Source of the DNA: Macrostomum hystrix
Taxonomy: Eukaryota > Platyhelminthes > Macrostomidae
Length of the DNA stretch: 64,000 bases
Assembly (NCBI GenBank): GCA_950097015.1
Contig: CATNEN010000039.1
Coordinates: forward strand, 5,906,501-5,970,500
Direction of reading: 5' to 3'
Positions within the stretch are counted from its first letter, which is position 1, and each line of letters begins with the position of its first letter. Below are positions 37,871 through 46,953 of this stretch, piece after piece. The position numbers and the translations under genes are program-made. The notes beneath the pieces are model-generated. The model saw nothing but the letters and a program-made list of their open reading frames with translations, was not told where the DNA came from and made no database searches.

Positions 37871-40066
37871 ATGCCAACAACAGCTGCCCCGTCTCGAAGC
37901 AATTTGCTCCCTGAAGCTAAAGTAAATCAGTGTAATAGACGACACTATCAAATGGCTTCCAGCGAGCCAGAGAGGGGCTACAGGGTGGGCAACCTGGCCA
38001 AGCTCGAGTCCAGGTTCAAATGTGCCTACTGCCACCTGCTGCTGAGAGACCCAATGCAGGGTGACTGCGGTCACAGGTACTGCAGGAACTGTGTACAGCT
38101 GATGCACTCGGAGGCCCGTGAGCTCAGGCAGCCGTCTCTTTGCCGCGAATGCGACCCAAGCGACTCCGAGCGGGCTGAGATCTCTACAGACCGAACTTAC
38201 CCGGACCTGGCCATGAAGCGAGAGATCAACAAGTCGCTGCAGGTGAACTGCCCGAACTCTCCGTGTGACAGCAGCATGCAGGTGATTCAGCTCGATGAGC
38301 ACCTGAAGGTGTGCGACTTCAGGCCAGAGCCGTGCAGCCAGTGCGGAGACGAGGTGCCGTTGAGCAGCATGGATGAGCACAAGTTAAAAAAGTGTCGCAG
38401 AAGACTTGTAGACTGCGGTGTCTGTCATGAACCTGTACCTTATGAGCTGCTGGATGAGCACAAGAGCTCAACATGCAAGGGTAGCACAGTGCAGTGCGAG
38501 TACTGCCAATCCCGCATCAGGGACACTGATGAGGCAAAACAGACTCATTGGCTGAAGGAGTGTCCGGTGGGCTGGCACAGCGGCAACTGTCCGTACGGTT
38601 GCCAGGACGTTGGCAAGGACTTTGAGAAGCACCGAGCGGAGCACTTGGCTACACACCTTGATAGACTGTTGGCAATGTCCAAGCAGCCCAACAGCTCCCA
38701 GCAACAGCAACAGCAGCAGCAGCAGCCAGCTGAGGCATCCAGGGGGGCTGCCCTCATGCCAGCCTCTGAGCTCACCGGAGCAGACTTTGATGAGCTGAGC
38801 AAACTAAAAGAGAAAGCGGCTTCTCTGGAGTCCAGGATAAAGTCCCTTGCCTTGCCAGGCGACCTGCATCAGCTGCTGCGAGATCTTCAGGGCAGCATCG
38901 CTCAGGGAGACAAGGTGGCGGAGCTGCTCAACGTTATCAAGGAGCAGTTTGAGAAGTGCTACGACAAGATCCGGCAGTATGAGCTGAAGATGCAGAAGGA
39001 CCTGGAGAAGAAGCTGGACATTGAGCGCAAGCACCAAGAGCTGGTGAAGCTGCTGGCCTACAAGGAGATGAAGATCCTGGACCTGGAGCGGCGGGTTGAA
39101 GTGCTGGAGCACGCCGGCTACGACGGAGTCCTCGTGTGGAAGATCACGGATGTGCGGCGACGCAAGGAGGAGGCCAGGGAGGGCAAGGTGTGCTCAATCT
39201 ACTCGCCACCGTTCTACACGGGCAAGGCTGGGTGAGTGAGGACCTCGATCCCGAATCTCTCAATCCGCTCCCGAATCCCCCAATCCGCTCCTAAATCCCT
39301 CAAATCCGCTCCCAAATCCCCCAATCCGTGCCCAAATCCCCCCAATCCACTCCTAAATCCTCCAATACATTCCCAAATCCCCCAATCCGCTCCAAAATCC
39401 CCCAATCCGCTTCGAAATCCTCCAATTCACCCAAACCCTCAAATCCGCTCCGAAATCCTCCAATTCACCCAAACCCTCAAATCCGCTCCGAAATCCTCAA
39501 ATTCACCCAAACCCTCAAATCCGCTCCCAAATCCTCCAATTCACCCAAACCCTCAAATCCACTCCCAAATCCTCCAATTCACCCAAACCCTCAAATCCGC
39601 TCCGAAATCCTTCAATTCACCCAAACCCTCAAATCCGCTCCGAAATCCTTCAATTCACCCAAACCCTCAAATCCACTCCCAAATCCTCTAATTAGCTTCT
39701 CCGCCGCCCCTCAGGTACAAAATGTGCGGCCGGCTTTACCTGAACGGTGACGGCGCGGGCAAGAACTCGCACATCAGCCTGTTCTTCGTGATCATGCGAG
39801 GGGCCTTCGACGCTCTCCTGCCGTGGCCCTTCGCCAAGAAGGTCTCCATGATGCTGCTGGACCAGAACTTCGAGGAGCACGTGATCGACGCCTTCAAGCC
39901 GGACACTTCGTCGTCTTCCTTCAAGCGGCCCACCACCGACATGAACATCGCCTCCGGCTGCCCGCTGTTCATGCCGCTGCTGGACTTCGAGAGCAGCTCC
40001 CGCGGCTACGTGAAGGATGACACAATGTTCATCAAGTTCATTGTGGACAAGAGCGACCTGCCCTGA
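37871..40066 (+). CDS. TRAF: TRAF2-like signalling adaptor, copy 2
   Basis: Exons 37871-39231 and 39715-40066 give 570 residues. The RING, TRAF zinc fingers, Q-run, coiled coil and MATH domain are as in copy 1. It differs by an in-frame 27-residue N-terminal extension (MPTTAAPSRSNLLPEAK...) from an ATG at 37871, upstream of the shared ATG at 37952. It also ends directly at ...SDLP then stop, one residue shorter. I count six base differences in the shared exons, only one changing a residue (Glu to Asp in the MATH domain). The intron is 483 bp against 311 bp because the minisatellite has expanded. The start at 37952 remains possible. Confidence 0.92.
39240..39693. repeat. minisatellite in the TRAF copy 2 intron
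   Basis: Same family as in copy 1. The first part matches almost exactly, then units around CCAATTCACCCAAACCCTC are expanded. Confidence 0.9.
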
Positions 40067-40345
40067 TGGCTCCTATTTTGTGCTGAATTTCACCCTTGTG
40101 ACCCGTGATTTTGGTTCAGTGATGCGGCAGATTTTTCTGCAAAATGACTTGTATAAATTTATTTGGTGTGTTTGTACTGTAATTTTTAGGCATTCAGAAA
40201 GTAAAGTGCCTGAAAACCACATTTGTTAATTTTTCAGCTAATTTTTGTCCGTCTGTCTATATATACATGAAAATTCGTTAATTCGTATTCGAAAATTCAT
40301 ATCCATGAAAGTGCATTAATTAGATTTTTTTTCTTCTGAACTCTA
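40067..40345. other. 3' flank of TRAF copy 2
   Basis: AT-rich presumed 3' UTR and flank; no feature recognised. Confidence 0.4.
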
Positions 40346-40845
40346 ACTACCTGCCCATCTGCCATCTGCCCACCTGACCCATCTGCCATCTGCCCACCTG
40401 ACCCATCTGCCATCTACCCACCTGACCCATCTGCCATCTACCTACCTGACCCATCTGTCATCTACCTACCTGACCCATCTGCCATCTGCCCACCTGACCC
40501 ATCTGCCATCTGCCCACCTGACCCATCTGCCATCTACCCACCTGACCCATCTGCCATCTGCCCACCTGACCCATCTGCAATCTGCCATCTACCCACCTGA
40601 CCCATCTGCAATCTACCTACCTGACCCATCTGCCATCTGCCCACCTGACCCATCTGCCATCTGCCTACCTGACCCATCTGCCCTACAGCATCCTGACCCA
40701 CCTGTCCTATACCATCCTGACCCACCTGTCCTATACCATCCTGACCCACCTGTCCTATACCATCCTGACCCACCTATCCTATACCACCCTGACCCACCTG
40801 TCCTATACCATCCTGACCCACCTATCCTATACCACCCTGACCCAT
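40346..40845. repeat. minisatellite, 24-bp units in two sub-families
   Basis: The left part repeats CTGACCCATCTGCCATCT plus six bases. The right part repeats CTGACCCACCTGTCCTAT plus ACCATC. Confidence 0.93.
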
Positions 40846-41060
40846 GCCATCTATCAACTCCTCATCTGACCCACCTGACCATTCTTTCGCCTTCCTGTCG
40901 TCCTTGCGATTAGTTTGGAGAAGGGGTACAAATGGCGCGCATGTTATTGCCTGGCCAGTTGAGCAGTTTTTATTCAATGGCTCACAATCGGACAAAAAGT
41001 CACGCGCCTACAGTCTTGGCCGCAGAGATAACAGCAATTCTTGCAGGCATCCGGGCTCCA

Positions 41061-41067
41061 TATAAAT
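41061..41067 (+). promoter_or_regulatory. TATA box of the DEG/ENaC gene
   Basis: TATAAAT preceded by GGGCTCCA, 113 bases before the ATG at 41174. Predicted start near 41090-41095. Confidence 0.6.
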
Positions 41068-41117
41068 GCTTGCTCGAATGATAGCCGCCAATACCGGCAG
41101 AAACCGATAAGATTGGT

Positions 41118-41180
41118 GCTAGGGACTCTAACTAGGCATCAGGGACTCTAACCAGGCATCAGGGACTCTAACCATGCCAG
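41118..41180 (+). repeat. three tandem 5' UTR copies of AGGGACTCTAACC
   Basis: AGGGACTCTAAC occurs three times at 20-22-bp spacing, each followed by (C/A)AGGCATC except the last. The last copy runs into the start codon as CTCTAACCATGCC. Confidence 0.8.
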
Positions 41181-44100
41181 TATCGCCTTCGCCGCAACCG
41201 TCACCGCAACCGTCGGCGAATTGTCGGCGAGGTCCGCGACCCAGTAGGGCGCGCCACGCTGATTTCGAGTTTAGCACCGTCTACGTTGACGAAGACCTGG
41301 ACTTGGATGATGTGCTGCAGCAGCTGCGGGCTGAACAGCAACAAAGACCATGCGCTGACTATGGCAACAGCGCCCTGCGAACCCCACAGAAATCTGCTGG
41401 CCGTCGTAGACAGCAACAGCAGCAAAGGTCAGGCGCGTTTGTCTCTCGAATCAAGGTCCCTTGAGCTCGATTCTGCGGCAAAGCCACATTCATTTGGGGC
41501 GCAGCCGCGGAGAGAGGACATGGGGGCTTGTCATGCAATTTACACCCGTGAGGACCTACAAAGTGAAAGTGTACACTGCCGGACGAGAAGGTCAGGGCAG
41601 ATGTACACACCTGTGTGAGTAGTGTGCTTGCGTACGGTACTTGAGTGCGTGTGTGCGAGACGTTTTGCGCCCCCTAACTTCACATGCAGTCCTGCGAACG
41701 ATCCGTTCTCTCAGTTGTCCAGCTAGCCAAGAAACATTCCCCGGTGTCCATCATTGTCAACCGCATCAGCAAAAACAACAACAAAAACAGCAGCAACAGC
41801 AGCAGCAGCATGTCACTAGAATAGTCAGCACAATTACGGAACAGGTGAAGGATATCTCTATCATTCAAACGGTAAGTAAGACGATACAAAACAAAGAACA
41901 GCAACAGAATGAGCAGCAGCAGCAGCAGCAGCCACGAGAATCGGCCGCAGGATCGCCCCTCACCCTAGACGAAACCCTTCGCGACGAAGCCCTGAGATTC
42001 ATGCTGACATCCTCGCTGCGCGGTCTGGGCCGGATTCCGAAGGCGCGCGACAACTTCTGGCGTCGAGTTTGGATCGTCACCTTCACCCTGATGCTGCTGG
42101 TGTCTGCGGCATTCTTCACAGTGCTTATGCAGCGCTACCTTATGTACGAGAGCTTCACGCAGACCATCAGCCTGGTGAGTTCAGTTCAGCTGAGTCGCTC
42201 ATATGCGCTGCAGCTTGAAGTATGAGCTGCCTCCTCCAGTTTTTAGAGGCCGGCCCCGCCCACATCCAGTTTAAAGAGGCCTGTCCCGCACTCCCCATCC
42301 AGTTCAGAGAGGCCTGTCCCGCACTCCACATTCAGTTTAAAGAGGCCTGTCCCGCCCTCTCCATCCAGTTTAGAGAGGCCTGTCCCGTCCTCCCCATCCA
42401 GTTTAGAGAGGCCTGTCCCGCCCTCCCCATCCAGTTTAGAGAGGCCTGTCCCGCCCTCCCCATCCAGTTTAGAGAGGCCTGTCCCGCCCTCCCCATCCAG
42501 TTTAGAGAGGCCTGTCCCGCCCTACCCATCCAGTTTAGAGAGGCCTGTCCCGCCCTCCCCATCCAGTTTAGAGAGGCCTGTCCCGCCCTCCCCATCCAGT
42601 TTAGAGAGGCCTGTCCCGCACTCCCCATCCAGTTCAGAGAGGCCTGTCCCGCACTCCCCATCCAGTTTAGAGAGGCCTGTCCCGCCCTCCCCATCCAGTT
42701 TAGAGAGGCCTGTCCCGCACTCCCCATCCAGTTTAGAGAGGCCTGTCCCGCCCTCCCCATCCAGTTTAGAGAGGCCTGTCCCGCACTCCCCATCTAGTTT
42801 AGAGAGGCCTGTCCCGCCCTCCCCATCCAGTTTAGAGAGGCCTGTCCCGCACTCCACATCCAGTTTAAAGAGGCCTGTCCCGCCCTCCCCATCCAGTTTA
42901 GAGAGGCCTGTCCCGCCCTCCCCATCCAGTTCAGAGAGGCCTGTCCCGCCCTCCCCATCCAGTTTAGAGAGGCCTGTCCCGCCCTCCCCATCCAGTTTAG
43001 AGAGGCCTGTCCCGCCCTCCCCATCCAGTTTAAAGAGGCCTGTCGACATACTCATAACTACCAACTCGCCCAACGCGACAGACGGCGCCAGCCCTGGCCT
43101 TCCCGGACGTGACTGTGTGCAATCTGCAGCCGATTCCGCTGCAGCAGCTTCGCCAGCTCGAGTCCGGCCAGCTGCACTCGCGCTTCAACTACACCCCGCA
43201 CGTCTGGTCCCGACTGGTGCAGAGCCGACACCGGCAGTTCAACCTGACCGACCAGCTCAGCAGTCACGTGGCTTCCATGCCCGGCTACTTCGCCAACCTG
43301 CCAGCCAACCTGACCGGCCACCTGGGCTACGACAGCGGCCAACTGCTGGTCAAGGAGTTCTGCCGCTTCAGGAACACTCGCGGCCGCATTCAGAGCTGCT
43401 CGTCGGCACAGATCTCGCCGATGCGCGACAGTCGCTACTTTAAGTGTTACCGGCTCGCCTTCAACGGTGCCTTAGCCGCCGAGGTGACGAGCCTGCAGGT
43501 GCTGGCCTTTCTGGACTATCGCGAGGCTGGTCGCTGCGAGAACTGCATCTGGGGCAATCTGCATTCCACCGAGCAGGGCCTGCTGGTGGACGTCCAGGTG
43601 CAGGGCTACGAGCCGATTCTGCAGCATTGCAGGTTGCACAAACTGCAGCCCGGCACCATTAACCACCTGGTCTATCGGTGAGCGCGCAGAGAAAGCATGG
43701 ATGTCACCTGTTAGACAGCAATACAAACTTTTAGACTGCAGTAAAACCTTTAAGACAGCTGTATCACCTGCTAGAGTGCAAAATTTAGCTATCAGATTTG
43801 TTCCAATCCTTATAGTCTCATGCATGACTTGAAAACTAATTAGCTAAAGGTGTAAAAAATTACGGAAAGGATGTCTAGCCGGCCAGGAGTTATCAATCTA
43901 CACCTCTAGACTCCATTAATCTCTAGGCACCGTAGCTACCAGCTGTTGTCGCCGCCGTTCGGTCAGTGCGACCCGGCCTATCCGGAGTTCATCGACCTGC
44001 TGGTAGGCGAAGCCGCCTCAACCATATTCCGCCGCGATCCGGACGCCTGCGACGGCTCCAGACTGCAGGCCAACCTGGCGCGCCACTGCGGCTGCCGGAG

Positions 44101-45637
44101 TAGCCAGGAGCCGCAGCTGGCTGAGCTGGCCAGCCTGCCCTACTGCGAGAGCCTCGGCGACTGGCAATGGCTGGCGGGCCGGCTGGCGCCGAATCACAGC
44201 CTGCTGGCATGTATGGACAGACAGCTGGAGGCCCGCTCAGCGAGTGACTGCAGCGCCAAGCCATGCAACTACCCGCAGCCGGAAGTGCAGCTGCTGACGG
44301 CAAGGTCTGGATAAACACGATTATTTAATGATTGCTTTTTCTACCACTGCAATCTAACTCAATGACTACTCGATAGTCGCTTTAAGCATTCTCAATTGGG
44401 GTAGACAAAATTGTGGCTGGCTCAAGCAATACCCTGCGAAGAGATGGGAAGAGTCGTCGGACGGCCTAAATTCCTGCCCCAGGTGCAGCCAATCAAAACC
44501 GGCGCTTGACACATTAGCGTAGTGTGCTCGATCAGCCAATGGCAAGCGGGGAGGGGGATGGGGAGGAAAGCTAGAGGCGGCCTAAAGCGCTCATCATGAC
44601 ACAGCCAATGCAATCGTAGCGACATAGATTATCCTACCCCTCGTATTTTCTTCCTAACCCGTTTCTTTCAAACCGCAATCAACCGCAGAGCTTTCCCCAC
44701 TGGCTCCCTGCTGGATCTGTTCGGCGTTCTCAGCCGCTCGACTGGCATCGATCAGCCTCTGTTGCACAGCCGGTTTCCGCGGCTCAGTCAGCTGCACCGC
44801 CAGCTGAAACAGACTGACCAGGCCAGAGTTGGCGATACGGAGAGTAGGTAAACACCGTCGCTAATTCAGGCCACTGATGCAGCGATTCGGCTTGCTCTCG
44901 TTGTAGAATTATTTCCAACTGAAGAGTCCACTGAGGAGATGGACAGAAATACACGTAACCTAGCTAGGCCAGGTGTACAGTCAATGACAAAATTCAAGGG
45001 CACATCCAGGGTTTAAGTCCATAGACAAGGGATGCAATGCTGCTTGTCATTTTACAACTGTGTGAACTGAAGCTATTGCTCAAGGACACAGACCTTTCGT
45101 TTAGAAGTCAGAAGCTTAAATTAGCTGTCCACATAGCAAGAGGTCATGGGATTTTTTTAATCTGTCGCACAGGCGCACGATAAAATCAAAGTTTGACGGA
45201 CGACGTCACAGCCACAAACCCCCACCTTCAGCAGCAACCTGTCCAGCTTGCTACCCAAACCAGACAGCCTGGAGTTTCTGCAGTTCCGCTTGGAATGCGA
45301 AGACCTGCGCCTTTCGCTAGTGTCCTTTGAAGTCTCCATGCCAAGCCGGTCGTTTGAGCTCTTCCGCGAGTCCTCGCTCAGCGACGCCTTCAATCTGGTC
45401 AGCTCCATCGGCGGCTCGCTGGCTCTGTGGAGCGGCTTCACAGTGGTCGGACTGGTCGAGATGCTAGAATTTGCCGTCTACTGCTTCAAGGCCGTGCTGG
45501 CTAGACGGCACCTCGGCTCTATTTCACCCGCCACAGTCGAGCCAGACGCAGAGAAAGTCCAGCAAATGAAAGAAGCTGCCAGGATGCAGATAAAAAGGCC
45601 TGCGGATTTGTCAGACACCGCGGTTTCTATGTACTGA
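41174..45637 (+). CDS. DEG/ENaC-family sodium channel subunit
   Basis: Six exons: 41174-41427, 41715-42174, 43082-43677, 43927-44304, 44689-44847 and 45232-45637. They sum to 2253 bases (750 residues) with consistent phases. The N-terminal cytosolic part is long and Gln-rich. TM1 is FWRRVWIVTFTLMLLVSAA. The conserved post-TM1 motif is LAFPDVTVCNLQPI. The large extracellular domain has many Cys, including RYFKCYRLAFNG, RCENCIWG and CGCRS. The pore/TM2 region reads SSIGGSLALWSGFTVVGLVE, corresponding to the family's GGxLGLWxGFS. These trimeric channels carry amiloride-sensitive Na+ currents gated by peptides, protons or force. Gating here is unknown. The Cys spacing before TM2 looks reduced. 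Intron 2 holds an 800-bp 33-bp array, and intron 1 part of a SINE. Confidence 0.9.
41496..41685 (+). mobile_element. partial SINE, family B, DEG/ENaC intron 1
   Basis: Contains GGGGCGCAGCCGCGGAGAG, TGCAATTTACACCC and CAGATGTACACACCTGTG, matching copies at 48880 and (reversed) 47376. The tRNA-like head is missing. Confidence 0.7.
42236..43045. repeat. minisatellite, 33-bp unit, about 24 copies, DEG/ENaC intron 2
   Basis: Units contain TTTAGAGAGGCCTGTCCCG and CCCTCCCCATCCAG. Unit length is a multiple of three, giving long artificial frames on both strands (FREACPALPIQ, LDGEGGTGLSK). Confidence 0.96.
44995..45130. mobile_element. degenerate SINE fragment in DEG/ENaC intron 5
   Basis: GTGTGAACTGAAGC and TGCTCAAGGACACAGAC resemble the central domain of the SINE at 13017-13322. 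The head and tail are not recognisable. Confidence 0.4.
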
Positions 45638-45729
45638 GCGGCCAATCAGAACTTCTTTTATTGTCGCGCATAGATTCTAACCACTTTACCGATATTTCTA
45701 TGGAAAAAAAGTCCAAGGAAGCGTTTCTC

Positions 45730-45978
45730 AGCCTCGGCTGTGCAGCCCGATGGCACAATCCATTGATCCTTGAGCGCACACGCACACAGCCCTGACCTGC
45801 CGTTTTCATTATTAGGCTGTGTGCACTCTCACTGTGCCTTAGAAGTTGGCCCTCATATCGTTGCACTATAATGCCGACTGACTTCTCTTCGCGGCTGCGT
45901 GCTAAACAGGTGTGACCTCGCTGCGGATTCGAGCCCATGGACATGACCCCACAATTCAAACCCCTAAGCCAACGCGAA
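45730..45978 (-). mobile_element. old SINE, family B, interrupted by a younger element
   Basis: Minus-oriented and diverged, with ACTCTCACTGTGCCTTAG, CTGCGTGCTAAAC and CGGATTCGAGCCCATG (B-box region). Its 5' end is interrupted at AAGCCAACGCGAA by the 595-bp insertion and resumes at 46574. Confidence 0.6.
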
Positions 45979-46573
45979 TCTCTATCTATCTATTTGCAGG
46001 GGGGCCCGGGGCACTTGTCGCACAAGCGACGGAGCGGCACGCCCCCAGACCGGCGAACTAGGCGCTTAGCGCCCATCGCGCCGCCTCCCCTGAGCAGGCA
46101 TGCCCACACACAGCAGCATAGACCAGCCGGGGAGGGCAGGAGGCACCCAGAATAGGCAGCAGTGCCCCCCACCCCAGCCCCACACGCACAAGAGCAGACC
46201 AAGCCGAGGAAGGCTGATATGAAATCAGTCCTCAGCGGGGCCGGGTGATGAGTGTACACTTATCCAATCGCGCTGACGGAAATCCAGAAAGCGCGCGGCG
46301 GTGTACACCCGCCCTCCAGCCACCCCCCGCAAGGCCTCACGCCCCAGCGCCAACGCACACAACTCACACAACGCAGAACAGGCACACAGAAAGGTAGGAG
46401 CGAAGCTAATATTTCAAGCTTTGATTGCACGAAATATGGCGCACCTCCGCCGGTCGCTACTGTCCAAACCCTCCAACAAGTCCCGAAATTAATCGTGACT
46501 TGAAGGGAGAATCAAACTAGCGTCCATTGGAGTGCGAGGCAGCGACGCTAGCCGCTGACCCACTCGCCCCCCC
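45979..46573 (-). mobile_element. 595-bp tRNA-derived SINE inserted into an older SINE, 13-bp target duplication
   Basis: Flanked by AAGCCAACGCGAA at 45966-45978 and 46574-46586. Read on minus it begins GGGGGGGCGAGTGGGTCAGC, a tRNA-like A-box region, with a B-box-like TAGTTTGATTCTCC about 50 bases in. It ends in a short (TAGA)n tail at 45979-45992. Long GC-rich body without coding sequence. A 13-bp duplication and simple tail are typical of LINE-mobilised retroposition. Confidence 0.8.
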
Positions 46574-46586
46574 AAGCCAACGCGAA

Positions 46587-46953
46587 AGAAAGCTGCTTGT
46601 TTTTCAGTTATACAGATATTCAATAGAAACTAGATGATACGATGTCAGGCAAGCTTCTGAGTAAAGTCAGTCTTCTAGTGCTGAAGACGATGTTATCCAC
46701 AAATAGATGGTTTGTTGTTTCCGTTTATAACTCAAGGATTAAGAATTGCTTGTGTTGTAACCAAATCTCTAGGCCGTAGATCATCTTCAGAATAAAATAT
46801 ACTTGTAAAATATAAAATGACACGCTAAATATTTGTTTATCTTCATGACTTGTCTGTCCACAATTCAAAGTTCAATGAAGGACATGATTTATTTGCGACA
46901 GTATTTCAACAGCAGCAAGCAATATGCATGGGTGGGTTCACTCATCGAGGCCA
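46587..46953. other. 3' flank of the DLH gene
   Basis: AT-rich sequence. A minus-strand AATAAA lies near 46887, just past the stop codon at 46954, as expected for polyadenylation. Confidence 0.5.

Noticed and set aside
42222-43073. Long repeat frames on both strands in the 33-bp array
   Set aside because: They lie within intron 2 of the DEG/ENaC gene; open only because the unit is a multiple of three.
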